A stretch of 64,000 bases of DNA from DATLFA01 sp039915945 (GCA_039915945.1 JBDSMH010000094.1:11837-75836), one strand, 5' to 3'; shown: positions 49,811 through 59,125, numbered from the stretch's first letter. A program made the numbers and translations. Notes: generated from the letters alone by a model not told the origin.

Positions 49811-50554
49811 ATGTCGCCGCCCCGTCTGCCGCCGTTGCGGGCGCGCGGTGCGGCCGTGTCACTCACCCTGCTCGTCGCGGCAATTGCCGGTTGCTCGACA
49901 TCGGCGGATCCGTCGAATGCCCCACCGGTGTCGGCTGCGTCGTCCGCGGTTGCCCGCGAATTGGCGGTGGCCGACCTGCTGCCGGCGTTCGAATGGCCCG
50001 ATGCGGCCCCGGTCGCTCCGACGAGTACAGCCGCTCCCACCACCGTTGTGCCCGCTATGACCGCCGCCCCGAGCGAGCCGGCGTCGACTGTCGCGGAGGG
50101 GGCGTCGATCGTCGGCGATCCGCGAGGGGCCGATGCGATGGCGCTCATCGCGTTTGCCTGGCGCCGCACGTTGCCGGGATGGTCGATTGCGTTTCTCCCG
50201 TCGCGCGCCGGGCTGCGCGGTCTCACCAAGGTGGACGATCGGCGCATCGAGATCTACGTGCGCGACGGCGATTCGCCGGCTTCGCTGGCCCGCGTCGTCG
50301 CCCACGAGCTGGGGCACGCGATCGATGTGGCACTGAACTCGCCGGCCGACCGCGACCGGTGGCGCGCCGTGCGAGGCGTGGCTCCGACGGTGAGTTGGTG
50401 GCCCGGTAACGCGGTTTCGGACTTCGACACGCTGGCCGGCGACTTCGCCGAAGCGTTCGCGACGATGTTGACCGGCTCGGTGAGCTTGTCGCATGTCGCA
50501 CCGTCGCCGGGCCCGGCCGAATTGGCGGTCCTCGCGGAGCTCGCGACGCGCTGA
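49811..50554 (+). CDS. Lipoprotein with zincin (HExxH) motif
   Basis: 247 aa. Signal peptide with lipobox AIAGC (residues about 12-26), a Pro/Thr/Ser-rich linker to about residue 90, then a small metallopeptidase-like domain with VAHELGHAIDVALN (HELGH) and a downstream acidic FAEAFATML that could give the third zinc ligand Glu. A TAGGTT box lies 6 nt before ATG 49811, so it is leaderless. The substrate is unknown. It is divergent from the LLM gene. Confidence 0.85.
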   Translation: MSPPRLPPLRARGAAVSLTLLVAAIAGCSTSADPSNAPPVSAASSAVARELAVADLLPAFEWPDAAPVAPTSTAAPTTVVPAMTAAPSEPASTVAEGASIVGDPRGADAMALIAFAWRRTLPGWSIAFLPSRAGLRGLTKVDDRRIEIYVRDGDSPASLARVVAHELGHAIDVALNSPADRDRWRAVRGVAPTVSWWPGNAVSDFDTLAGDFAEAFATMLTGSVSLSHVAPSPGPAELAVLAELATR

Positions 50555-50627
50555 AGTGGTGCCGGGGCACGGCGCGAGAATTGGGCCGTTCGACTCAAGC
50601 CATCCGCGAAACGGCCGATGGGTGTGC

Positions 50628-50852
50628 GTGAAGATCTTTCGAAAGAACGATGATCTGCGCCAGCTCGTAGAGCATCAACGCCTCCTCCATGCGCTCGGCA
50701 CCATCGTTGCGCCCGCCCCGCCAGTGGAGCCGCCGGCCGCGGTCGAGCCCGAGCTTGCGCCGGTGGTTTCTCTCGCCGCCTTGCGGGCCCGACGCGTGGG
50801 ACACCCGTCGGCCGGTGGCCGATCCGACGCGCCGGTGACCGCTCGCAACTGA
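50628..50852 (+). CDS. Small hypothetical protein
   Basis: 74 aa from GTG 50628. VKIFRKNDDLRQLVEHQRLLHALGTIV, then a Pro/Val-rich stretch and SLAALRARRVGHPS. The first residues resemble the small gene at 57890 (VKLFLRKRHP). No domain was recognised, and weak coding evidence makes this tentative. Confidence 0.35.
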   Translation: MKIFRKNDDLRQLVEHQRLLHALGTIVAPAPPVEPPAAVEPELAPVVSLAALRARRVGHPSAGGRSDAPVTARN

Positions 50853-50915
50853 GCTCGCACACCTTCACGCTGCCGCGCGGCTACGCTGCCGCCGCGCGAG
50901 AGCAAATGAGGGGCC

Positions 50916-51998
50916 ATGCACGCTGCAATTCTGCGTAATGTCGGTGACACCGACCTCGATATCGTCGATGACTGTGAGCTGCGGGCCATGGGCCCGGGCG
51001 ACGTCAAGGTGCGCATCACGCACTCCGGCGTCTGCCACTCCGACCTGTCGGCGATGAACGGCACGATCCCCCAGCCACCGCCGGCAGTACTCGGTCACGA
51101 AGGCGCGGGCATCGTCGAAGAAGTCGGCGAAGGCGTCACCAACGTGGCCCCGGGCGATCACGTGATCATTGCCTGGTCACCACCGTGTGGATCCTGCAAG
51201 TACTGCGTCGATTTCAAGCAGCCCAACCTCTGTCTCAACATGATGTTCGTCATGGGCGGCAACCCGCAGTTCCGCCATCGCGGCGACACCATCGGGGCCA
51301 TGGCCGGCGCCGGCACCTTCGCCGAATACACGATCGTGCCGCAGCAGGCGTCGATCAAGATCGACGCGGACATCCCCCTCGAAGTCGCGGCGCTGATCGG
51401 CTGCGGTGTGATGACCGGTGCGGGTGCGGCGATCAACACGGCAAAGGTCCGTCCCGGCTCCTCCGTCATCGTGTTCGGTGCCGGTGGTGTCGGCATCAGT
51501 GCGATCCAGGGTGCGCGTATCGCAGGGGCCGCCGAGATCTTGGCGGTCGACGTCAATGTCAACAAGCTCGAAGAGGCCAAGGCCTTCGGTGCGACCCATG
51601 CCTGCACGCCCGAGGAAGTCAATGACCTCAAAGTGCAGATCACGGGAGGCGACGGATTCGACTACTCGCTCGAGTGCATCGGCAAGCCGGTGACCATGCG
51701 CGCGGCCTACGACGCCACTCGGCGCGGCGGCACGTGCTGCATCGTCGGCGTCGGGCGAATGACCGAGTCGGTCGGCTTCTCGGCCTTCGAGTTGTTCTTC
51801 AACGAGAAGATCCTCGTCGGTTCGTACTACGGGGGGACCGACGTGCGGGTCGACTTCCACCGCTTGCTCCGTCTCTACCGTTCGGGCAAGCTCGATCTCG
51901 ATCGTATGATCTCGCGGCGCATCAAGATCGGCGAGGTCAATGACGCCATGCGCGAAATGGAAAAAGGTAACGTCGTGCGCCAGGTGATCGAATTTTGA
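50916..51998 (+). CDS. Zinc-dependent alcohol dehydrogenase (MDR, class III-like)
   Basis: 360 aa. Catalytic zinc: GVCHSDL and GHEGAG; structural zinc: CGSCKYCVDFKQPNLC. Rossmann motif VIVFGAGGVGISAIQGARIAGA with Asp for NAD after beta 2 (AVDVN). It is the likely oxidation step for the alcohol made by the P450. SD GAGGGG lies before ATG 50916, and TACGCT at 50882-50887 is a candidate -10. Its 3' end is repeated in the 33-bp array. Confidence 0.94.
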   Translation: MHAAILRNVGDTDLDIVDDCELRAMGPGDVKVRITHSGVCHSDLSAMNGTIPQPPPAVLGHEGAGIVEEVGEGVTNVAPGDHVIIAWSPPCGSCKYCVDFKQPNLCLNMMFVMGGNPQFRHRGDTIGAMAGAGTFAEYTIVPQQASIKIDADIPLEVAALIGCGVMTGAGAAINTAKVRPGSSVIVFGAGGVGISAIQGARIAGAAEILAVDVNVNKLEEAKAFGATHACTPEEVNDLKVQITGGDGFDYSLECIGKPVTMRAAYDATRRGGTCCIVGVGRMTESVGFSAFELFFNEKILVGSYYGGTDVRVDFHRLLRLYRSGKLDLDRMISRRIKIGEVNDAMREMEKGNVVRQVIEF

Positions 51999-52097
51999 GA
52001 TCACCCGACAAGTACGGTGATCGAATTCTGAGATCACCCGACAAGTACGGTGATCGAATTTTGAGAGCACCGCACAAGCACCGCATCGAGTTCTGAG
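51984..52097 (+). repeat. 33-bp tandem repeats carrying the ADH C-terminus and stop codon
   Basis: Copies begin at 51984, 52017 and 52050, with a partial fourth at 52083. Copy 1 contains the last codons (VIEF) and TGA of the dehydrogenase; later copies repeat them out of use. Each of the first two holds the inverted repeat GTGATC-N9-GATCAC, so the mRNA would carry consecutive stem-loops before the ferredoxin gene. Confidence 0.9.
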
Positions 52098-52107
52098 GAG
52101 AACGACC

Positions 52108-52308
52108 GTGGGAATACGAATCGTGGTCGACTACGACCTCTGCGAATCCAATGCGATCTGCATGCAGGTGGCGCCGGACATCTTCGAAGTGCGCGACGAC
52201 GACTTCATGTACGTGCTCAACGAGACACCTGCCGAAGAGGCCCGCGCCCGAGTCATCGAAGCTGTGCAACGTTGCCCGAAACAGGCCATCAAAGTCGTCG
52301 ACGAGTGA
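52108..52308 (+). CDS. Small [3Fe-4S]-type ferredoxin (P450 partner)
   Basis: 66 aa. MGIRIVVDYDLCESNAICMQVAPDIFEV and RCPKQAIKVVDE: three cysteines, Cys12, Cys18 and Cys56-Pro, with the fourth position of a 4Fe-4S motif absent, as in actinobacterial 3Fe-4S ferredoxins that feed P450s. GTG 52108 follows SD GAGGAG. It is translationally coupled to the Nudix gene (GTGA overlap). Confidence 0.93.
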   Translation: MGIRIVVDYDLCESNAICMQVAPDIFEVRDDDFMYVLNETPAEEARARVIEAVQRCPKQAIKVVDE

Positions 52309-52832
52309 TCTCCGACGAACTCGTCGAGGTCGTTGACCTCGACGAGCGAGTCGTCGAGATCGTGTCACGGGCCGAGATGCGGCGCCGCAACCTCGCGCAC
52401 CGTGCGACCTATGTGATGGTGTTCGCCTCGTGCGGTGATCTGCTCGCGCATCAGCGAGCGTCGTGGAAGGACATCTGGCCGAGCCGATGGGACCTCGCGT
52501 TCGGCGGCGTCTGCGCGGTCGGCGAACCCTCGGCAGTGGCCGCGTCGCGCGAGCTCGCCGAGGAAGCAGGTGTGGTGGCGCCGTTGCAGGAGCTGACCCG
52601 AGTGGTCTTCGAGAGCGACGAGACCCGGGTCGTCGGCCGGCTCTACGAGACCACCGACGACGGTCCGTTCGTTTTCGCCGACGGCGAAGTGGTCGACCAC
52701 TGCTGGGTGCCGCTCGATCAACTCGACACCTGGGCGGCGACGCATCAACTCTGCGACGACACCCGCGCTGTCGTGTTGCCGTATCTCCGCAGTCGGTGCG
52801 GCTTGCGACCGACCCCCCGAGCAGGGGGCTAG
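52305..52832 (+). CDS. Nudix hydrolase (YfcD/IPP-isomerase-like)
   Basis: 175 aa from GTG 52305, which overlaps the ferredoxin stop. VDLDERVVEIVSRAEMRRRNLAHRATYVMVF and DIWPSRWDLAFGG resemble YfcD/isopentenyl diphosphate isomerase-like Nudix proteins. The Nudix box GGVCAVGEPSAVAASRELAEEAG is complete. It lies between ferredoxin and ferredoxin reductase, so it is co-expressed with the electron-transfer chain. The substrate is unknown. Confidence 0.9.
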   Translation: MISDELVEVVDLDERVVEIVSRAEMRRRNLAHRATYVMVFASCGDLLAHQRASWKDIWPSRWDLAFGGVCAVGEPSAVAASRELAEEAGVVAPLQELTRVVFESDETRVVGRLYETTDDGPFVFADGEVVDHCWVPLDQLDTWAATHQLCDDTRAVVLPYLRSRCGLRPTPRAGG

Positions 52833-52835
52833 ACG

Positions 52836-54038
52836 ATGCCTGAGTCGATCACCATCGTCGGCGCATCGCTGGCAGGGCTGCGCGGCGCCGAGACGCTGCG
52901 CAACGATGGCTACGACGGACGCATCACGGTGATCGGCGACGAGACCGCAGTGCCCTACGACCGGCCACCGCTGTCAAAGCAGTTGCTGGCGGGCAAATGG
53001 GATATCGATCGCACCACCCTCTATCGCCCTGAGCGGCTGGCGGAGCTCGACCTCGATCTTCAGCTGGGCGTCCGTGCGACCGGTCTCGATCTGCGTGACC
53101 GCTCGCTCGAGCTCGATGGCGGCCGGCGACAGTCGTTCGACGCGTTGCTCGTGGCGACCGGCTCTTCGCCCCGACGGCTGCCCGGCATGCCTTCTCTCGA
53201 CGGGCTCTTCACGTTACGCACGCTCGACGACTCGCTGGCGATTCGACGCGAGTTCGAGCGCGGCCCGCGCGTGGTGGTCGTGGGTGCCGGGTTCATCGGC
53301 GCCGAGGTCGCGGCAACGGCGCGAGAGCGCGGGCTCGACGTCACGATGATCGAAGCGCTGCCGGTGCCCCTCGGGCGGGTATTGGGCGATGAGATGGGCG
53401 CGTTATGCGCGGCCATCCATCGCGATCACGGCGTCGACGTGCGGCTCGGCGTCGGTGTCGACGGATTCGACGGGCACGAGCGCGTCGAGCGCGTGCGACT
53501 GTCCGACGGCAGCGTCGTCGAGGCAGATGTCGTGATCGTCGGCGTCGGTGTTGCGCCCAACACCGCCTGGCTCGAAGGATCGGGGCTGACCATCGACAAC
53601 GGCGTCGTGTGTGACGCGTCGTGCCTCGCGGCGCCCGGGGTCACCGCTGCGGGTGACGTTGCTCGCTGGCCGAACCATCGTTTCGACGAAGTGGCACGGG
53701 TCGAGCATTGGGACCACGCGATCGAGATGGGCGCGCACGCGGCGCGACGGCTGTTGCAGAGCGACGCCGAAGCCACTGCGTTCAGCCCGGTGCCGTTCTT
53801 CTGGAGTGACCAGTACGACCGCAAGATCCAACTGGCGGGACGCCCTCGCCCTGACGACACCATCGAGATCGCCACGGGTTCGGTCGAAGAGCGGCGCTTC
53901 GCCGCGTTGTACGGGCGCGCCGGCAAGTTCGTCGCGGTGCTCGGCATCAATCGCCCGCGCCATGTCGCGCAATATCGCCAGCTCATCGTCGACGGCGCCA
54001 GCTTCGACGACGCGCTGGCTTTCTCCCGCCAGAACTAA
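52836..54038 (+). CDS. FAD-dependent ferredoxin reductase
   Basis: 400 aa. FAD motif ITIVGASLAGLRGAETLRNDGYDGRITVIGDE, YDRPPLSKQLL, second Rossmann VVVVGAGFIGAEVAATARERG for NAD(P)H, and VTAAGDVARWP near the flavin. It matches the putidaredoxin-reductase family that reduces small ferredoxins for P450 or Rieske oxygenases. It starts 3 nt after the Nudix stop. The 3' end overlaps the convergent phosphoesterase gene by 4 nt. Confidence 0.94.
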   Translation: MPESITIVGASLAGLRGAETLRNDGYDGRITVIGDETAVPYDRPPLSKQLLAGKWDIDRTTLYRPERLAELDLDLQLGVRATGLDLRDRSLELDGGRRQSFDALLVATGSSPRRLPGMPSLDGLFTLRTLDDSLAIRREFERGPRVVVVGAGFIGAEVAATARERGLDVTMIEALPVPLGRVLGDEMGALCAAIHRDHGVDVRLGVGVDGFDGHERVERVRLSDGSVVEADVVIVGVGVAPNTAWLEGSGLTIDNGVVCDASCLAAPGVTAAGDVARWPNHRFDEVARVEHWDHAIEMGAHAARRLLQSDAEATAFSPVPFFWSDQYDRKIQLAGRPRPDDTIEIATGSVEERRFAALYGRAGKFVAVLGINRPRHVAQYRQLIVDGASFDDALAFSRQN

Positions 54039-55150
54039 CTCCAGCGGTGTACGTAGCACCGGTCGCGGAGCGAGCCGGGCGAGAACCTCTTCCACGCGCC
54101 GAGCATCACGGCGCGTGTTCTGTCGGTCCATTCCAGGCAGTCGGTGGGGGAGACGCGGCGCACGACCTGTCGTAGGCCGCCCTCGTGCACGACGTAGCCC
54201 GCCCATACGCCGGGGTAGTCCTTGACCGAGCCGACTTCGACGTGGGGCACGCCGTCGATGAGACGTTTGCGGTGGCGGTGCGAGTGACCCGACGTGATCA
54301 AGATCTTTGGGTTGGCGCGGCGCAGCGCCCGCACGAATTGGTTTCCGTTGATCGACTCGATGCCGGGCGGCCAGAACGTCGGTACCGGTAGCCGTTGGAT
54401 GTGGTGATGGATCACCACGAGGCATGGCACGTTGGTTTCGCCGACCGCGTCGACGGCGGCGGCGACGTCACGCACGCGTCCGTGGCCGCGGTCGTCGATG
54501 GCTGTCTCGACGAGCACGATGCGCAACCCCGGCAGATCGGTGGTGCGCACCGGATCGGTCGGTAGGCCCATCTGCGCCAACATGTCCTCGGCGCGCTCAC
54601 GATCGCGCTTCATCGTCTCGTGGTTGCCGAGCATGAGCGTCCATGGTTGGGGCACCGTCGCCAGCAGCGCCGCCAGCGTGTCCCATTCGGCGCGCGTGCC
54701 GTGATCCACGAGGTCGCCCTTGAACACGACGTGCAGCGCGCCCCAACGCGTCCATTCTTCGATCGCAGCGGACGCGCAGCGTACGGTGTGCGCCACCGCG
54801 GGCTCGGGCCGCTCGAACACGCGGGGCAATTGGCCGAACCAGCGCTCGCCGATGTGGATGTCGCTGATCGTCGACAGACGCGTGAGCTCCGCGCCGGGCA
54901 ATGTGGGCAGGGTGCGTACCCGGTGGGGCCGGGTCACCTCCGCCCCCTTCGGCGATGCGGTGATTCGGTACTCGGTATCGGCCTCGAGGTCGTCGATGAC
55001 AAGTGCGCCAGGGCCGTCGCCGATCGCCTCGAGCGTTCGGGTCGAGCGGTCGTCGCTCACTGTGATCGTCACGGGACCTGTCGGCGCGCCGCGCCAGGTG
55101 AGCTGCACCGCCGTGTCTTCGGTTGCGAACACTTCGGCACTGAACCGCAT
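54035..55150 (-). CDS. Metallophosphoesterase with N-terminal FN3-like domain
   Basis: 371 aa. Residues 1-95 form a beta-sandwich domain (VQLTWRGAPTGPVTITV, LEADTEYRITA) similar to that of purple acid phosphatases. The catalytic domain has STISDIHIG, FKGDLVDHGTRAEW, MLGNHETMK, VIHHHI and TSGHSHRHR, the complete calcineurin-like metal-ligand set. No signal peptide. It is convergent with the ferredoxin reductase gene. Confidence 0.88.
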   Translation of the reverse strand: MRFSAEVFATEDTAVQLTWRGAPTGPVTITVSDDRSTRTLEAIGDGPGALVIDDLEADTEYRITASPKGAEVTRPHRVRTLPTLPGAELTRLSTISDIHIGERWFGQLPRVFERPEPAVAHTVRCASAAIEEWTRWGALHVVFKGDLVDHGTRAEWDTLAALLATVPQPWTLMLGNHETMKRDRERAEDMLAQMGLPTDPVRTTDLPGLRIVLVETAIDDRGHGRVRDVAAAVDAVGETNVPCLVVIHHHIQRLPVPTFWPPGIESINGNQFVRALRRANPKILITSGHSHRHRKRLIDGVPHVEVGSVKDYPGVWAGYVVHEGGLRQVVRRVSPTDCLEWTDRTRAVMLGAWKRFSPGSLRDRCYVHRWS

Positions 55151-55192
55151 ACGTTGTCTATCGGCCTCCTCGGCGTCGGGCTGAGGACAGAT

Positions 55193-57730
55193 TCAGCGAA
55201 CGAAGGTTGATGCGAGGCGCGATCGCTCGCGCGCCCGCAGCGCGGCCTGCACGTGCAGGCGTTCACGGTGTTGGCGTACGGCGAGTTGTCCCTGCTGCGT
55301 CGGGTGCGCGTCGAGGAAGCTCTCGACGGCCGACACCTGATCGGGTTCGGCGAGCATCACGATGCCGGCGAGCATGCGAGCGATGCTGTTGCTGGGGAAC
55401 AGCGTGACCAGGTTGTCCCAATTGGCCTCGAGGAACCGCCACGCGTCGAACCCACAGAATCGGTTCTGCATCGCGCGCGCCAGGAGGTAGGGCGCATCTT
55501 GAATGCGGATGCGTCCGTCGGCGCACATGGCCAGCGTGGTCGCGAAGGCAACCGGGTCGGCAACGTCCGCGAGGGCACTGCGGAACCGCTCTTCTTCTTG
55601 CGGCGAGGTGGCGTGTTGCAGGCGGCGCACGAACTCTGTGTAGTCGTCGAGTGTGGCGTGCCGCGCGACCACACCGATCGACGCAGTGAGCAACGCGGCA
55701 TCTTCGTCACCGTCGCGGGCAATCTTGCGCGCCCGCGCGATGATTGCGGGATCGTCGGCAAGGCGCCCCAGCGCACCGAACAGTGTCGCCCGCAGTTGGC
55801 GCGATCGATCGTCGTCGAGCGCGCGGCGAGTCAGCGACTCGTAGGCCGGCCGCACGATGGAGTCGATGCGGTGCTGAAAGAGCGGCCGATCGGCCGGCGC
55901 GACGACGCGCCACAGCGTGTCGAGGGCCCCGATCATCCGCTGCCACACCGACAGGTCGTCATCGTCACGGAAGCCGTCGAGAATTGCCACGAAGCGCGAC
56001 GCGTGGAGCCGACCGGCGACCGTCAACGCCCAGGCATCGTCGATGAAGCTGTAGCGCTCGATCGCCGAGAGACCCTTGGGGCCGTCGGCGATGACGTCGT
56101 CGAGGACGGCGTCGGGCAGTTGCGCCCGGTAGAAACCGGAACTGTCGATGTTGAGATTGAGGACACTGTCACCCTGCACGCGGGCACCTTTGGGCAACGC
56201 GATCTTCGTCGAGCGGTCCTCGAGCAGCACCCGCGTTTCGCGGGGTCCGTCCGGGGTCGAGGCGCGAACCCGTAGCGGTATCGACCATCGTGCATCGTCG
56301 TCGAGGCTGCCGTAGCCGAACCGCGACTGCTCGACGGTGATTGCTTCGTCGTCGACCGAGGTGATCGCAACGACGGGATAGCCGCCCTGGAATATCCAAC
56401 TCTCCATCGTGCGTCGTACCGGCTCGCCGCTGGCGGACTCGAGCGCGTCCCACAAGTCGCTGGTCTCGGTATTGCCGTACGCGTGTTGGTGCATGTACTG
56501 CCGGATGCCTTGACGGAATCGCGACTCGCCCAGGAATTGTTCGAGCATGCGGACGACCGCCGCGCCCTTTTCGTACGTCAGGACATCGAACATCGCTTCG
56601 GCATCGGTGGGCGAGAGGACTTCGAATTCGATCGGTCGAGTCGACATGAGGCTGTCGACGTCGAACGCCGCCGTCCGCGAGAGGCCGAAGTCGGTCCACC
56701 GTTGCCAATCGGGGCGGTAGGCGTCGGTGGCTTTCATCTCCATGAAGGTGGCGAACGCTTCGTTGAGCCAGATGCCGTTCCACCACTGCATCGTCACGAG
56801 GTCGCCGAACCACATGTGCGCGAGTTCGTGGGCGATGACGTCGACCACTCGCTGCAGTTCGGGTTGGGTGGCGGTATTGGGGTCGACGAGTAACGCGGTT
56901 TCTCGGAACGTGACACAACCCAGGTTTTCCATCGCGCCGAATGCGAAGTCGGGGATGGCGACGAGGTCGAGTTTGTCGCCGGGATACGGCCGGTCGAAAT
57001 AGTCGGCGAAGTAGCGCAAGCAGAATTGCGCGACGTCGAGCGCGAACGGCGTCAGGTGCGCCCGATCGGGGCGAGCGACGACCCGCAGCGGCGTACCGGC
57101 GACGTCGACCGCCGGCGTCACCGAAAGGGGGCCGACGACGAAAGCCACGAGGTAGGTCGACATGGGCATCGTGGTCGCGAACTCGACCCGACGACGCCCG
57201 TCGCCGATGGGTGTCGAGCGGGTTTCGAGCGCGTTGGACACCACGGTCGACGATTCGTCGACGACCATCGTGATGGCGAAGGTGGCCTTGAAGTCAGGCT
57301 CGTCCCAGCAGGGGAAGGCGCGCCGGGCATCGGTGGCCTCGAACTGCGTGGTGGCGAGGACCTGTTCGGTGCCCCCGTCGTCGACGAAGGTGCTGCGATA
57401 GAAGCCCCGCAGCCGATCGTTGAGATCACCGGCGAACTCGAGATGAATGCGGATCGGGCCGGGGGCGAGGGTTCGAGACGGGTCGAGATGGAGGCGCTCG
57501 TCGGCGGCATCGACCTGGTGACGCAGAGCCACGCGCTCACCGGCCACATCGAGCCATGCGTTGCGGATCTCGAGATCGAGTGCGTTGAGCGAGATCGTCG
57601 CCGTCTCGGCCGCGACGGTGGCGTCGATGTCGACGGTGCCTTCGAACACACCGTGCCCGAGATCGGGCGCGAGGACGAGCGAGTAGTGCGAGGGAACGAC
57701 CGCGCGAGGCAGCCGATAGGCGTTGGTCAT
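55193..57730 (-). CDS. pepN: Aminopeptidase N (M1 family)
   Basis: 845 aa cytosolic zinc aminopeptidase. GAMENLG substrate-N-terminus motif and zinc site VIAHELAHMWFGDLVTMQWWNGIWLNEAFATFMEM (HExxH-x18-E). The C-terminal ERAP1-like helical domain is full length. SD CAGGAG 7 nt before ATG 57730; a TAGTCT box at about 57767-57772 on the minus strand is a candidate -10, and a GC hairpin (CGCGCG/CGCGCG) lies in the leader. Confidence 0.96.
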   Translation of the reverse strand: MTNAYRLPRAVVPSHYSLVLAPDLGHGVFEGTVDIDATVAAETATISLNALDLEIRNAWLDVAGERVALRHQVDAADERLHLDPSRTLAPGPIRIHLEFAGDLNDRLRGFYRSTFVDDGGTEQVLATTQFEATDARRAFPCWDEPDFKATFAITMVVDESSTVVSNALETRSTPIGDGRRRVEFATTMPMSTYLVAFVVGPLSVTPAVDVAGTPLRVVARPDRAHLTPFALDVAQFCLRYFADYFDRPYPGDKLDLVAIPDFAFGAMENLGCVTFRETALLVDPNTATQPELQRVVDVIAHELAHMWFGDLVTMQWWNGIWLNEAFATFMEMKATDAYRPDWQRWTDFGLSRTAAFDVDSLMSTRPIEFEVLSPTDAEAMFDVLTYEKGAAVVRMLEQFLGESRFRQGIRQYMHQHAYGNTETSDLWDALESASGEPVRRTMESWIFQGGYPVVAITSVDDEAITVEQSRFGYGSLDDDARWSIPLRVRASTPDGPRETRVLLEDRSTKIALPKGARVQGDSVLNLNIDSSGFYRAQLPDAVLDDVIADGPKGLSAIERYSFIDDAWALTVAGRLHASRFVAILDGFRDDDDLSVWQRMIGALDTLWRVVAPADRPLFQHRIDSIVRPAYESLTRRALDDDRSRQLRATLFGALGRLADDPAIIARARKIARDGDEDAALLTASIGVVARHATLDDYTEFVRRLQHATSPQEEERFRSALADVADPVAFATTLAMCADGRIRIQDAPYLLARAMQNRFCGFDAWRFLEANWDNLVTLFPSNSIARMLAGIVMLAEPDQVSAVESFLDAHPTQQGQLAVRQHRERLHVQAALRARERSRLASTFVR

Positions 57731-57889
57731 GTCGGGCTCCTGCGCGCGGGGGCGCGCGAAGAGAGCAGACTACGGGCCTGAAGGAACTGTCATCGTATAT
57801 TCACACATTTGACGGTCGTCTGTGATCGAATAGATCGTAATAACGCCTGTTGGTACCGCCTTCTTCAGCCGGACAAGAGTGAGGCACCG

Positions 57890-58078
57890 GTGAAGCTCTT
57901 CCTCCGTAAGCGCCACCCTTCCATCGAGACCGATCCCGAATTGCGCGCCGCGTTCGACAAGCCGCAAGTCGCCGCCGACGCCGCGGGTGACGATTTCGAC
58001 GATGACGCGTTTGCTCGCGCCATCGCCGAGGGACGGGCTCGCGATCCCGAGGCCTACGGCGACCAAAAGATCGCCTGA
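57890..58078 (+). CDS. Small acidic hypothetical protein
   Basis: 62 aa from GTG 57890, with GAGG upstream. VKLFLRKRHPSIETDPELRAAFDKPQVAADAAGDDFDDDAFARAIAEGRARDPEAYGDQKIA. Acidic middle and no hydrophobic segment. It is divergent from pepN and upstream of a PfkB-family kinase gene. No family was recognised. Confidence 0.6.
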   Translation: MKLFLRKRHPSIETDPELRAAFDKPQVAADAAGDDFDDDAFARAIAEGRARDPEAYGDQKIA

Positions 58079-58134
58079 AGGCCGGTCGCCGTCTACCCTT
58101 CGTCCTCGGGCGAACGAGAGCGGAGATCGAGCCA

Positions 58135-59112
58135 GTGCAACAGAACAAGTTCGACGTGGTTGGCGTCGGCAACGCGATTGTCGATGTCATTTCCAACGTC
58201 GACGACGACTTCGTGGTTCGGCACGGGCTCAACAAGGGCGCGATGACCCTGATCGACCAAGAACGCGCCATCGAGCTCTATTTGTCGATGCCGCCGGGCA
58301 TAGAGGCGTCGGGCGGGTCCGCGGCCAACACGATGGCCGGCCTCGCTTCCTTCGGTGGCCGAGCGGGTTATATCGGCAAGTGTCGCGACGACCAGCTCGG
58401 TGACGTGTTTCGCCACGACATCCGTGCGAGCGGCGTCGCCTACGACGTCGGCCTCGGCACATCCGGTCCGTCGACGGCTCGCTGTCTCATCCAGGTCACA
58501 CCCGACGCACAACGCACGATGAACACCTTTCTCGGCATCTCGGCGCTGTTGAGCCCGGATGATGTCGACGCCGACCTCGTCGCTTCGGCCAGCGTGGTCT
58601 ACTGCGAGGGCTACCTCTGGGACATCGAGATCGCCAAACAGGCCATTCGCAAGGCCATGGACATCGCCAAGCAGGCCGGCCGCAAGGTCGCCCTGACGTT
58701 GTCCGACTCGTTCTGCGTCGATCGTCATCGCGACGAGTGGCGCGACCTCATCCGCGACAAGGTCGACATCGTGTTCGCCAATGAGGCCGAACTCTGCGCC
58801 TTGTACGAGTGCGATTGGACCAACGCGGCGCGTCATATCACCGCCGAAGTCGAGGTGGGTTGTCTCACGCGCAGCGAACGCGGATCCACCATCGTGGTGG
58901 GGCGTGAGCGCTTCGATGTCGACGCGCATCCGGTCCGTCGGGTCGTCGACACGACCGGTGCCGGCGACCTCTACGCCTCGGGCTTCCTCTTCGGCTACAC
59001 CCGGGGCTACGACATGCGCCGGTGCGCGGAGTTGGCCGGCCTCGCCGCCGCCGAGATTATCGGCCACCTGGGTGCCCGCCCCGCCCGTCCCCTCACCGCC
59101 CTCGTCAGCTGA
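58135..59112 (+). CDS. PfkB family carbohydrate/nucleoside kinase (adenosine kinase-like)
   Basis: 325 aa. VVGVGNAIVDVISNVDDDFVVRHGLNKGAMTLID, GGSAANTMAGLASFGG (PfkB signature 1) and VVDTTGAGDLYASGFLFGYTRG (signature 2 with catalytic Asp). The pattern resembles adenosine/ribokinase-type kinases; the purine nucleoside phosphorylase at 62449 supports a purine-salvage reading. GTG 58135 after GGAG at suitable spacing; TACCCT at 58094-58099 is a candidate -10. Confidence 0.9.
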   Translation: MQQNKFDVVGVGNAIVDVISNVDDDFVVRHGLNKGAMTLIDQERAIELYLSMPPGIEASGGSAANTMAGLASFGGRAGYIGKCRDDQLGDVFRHDIRASGVAYDVGLGTSGPSTARCLIQVTPDAQRTMNTFLGISALLSPDDVDADLVASASVVYCEGYLWDIEIAKQAIRKAMDIAKQAGRKVALTLSDSFCVDRHRDEWRDLIRDKVDIVFANEAELCALYECDWTNAARHITAEVEVGCLTRSERGSTIVVGRERFDVDAHPVRRVVDTTGAGDLYASGFLFGYTRGYDMRRCAELAGLAAAEIIGHLGARPARPLTALVS

Positions 59113-59125
59113 TCCCGAGCACGGG

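Noticed and set aside
51984..52097. CRISPR array
   Set aside because: The 33-bp copies are contiguous with no spacers, and they carry the gene's own stop codon.
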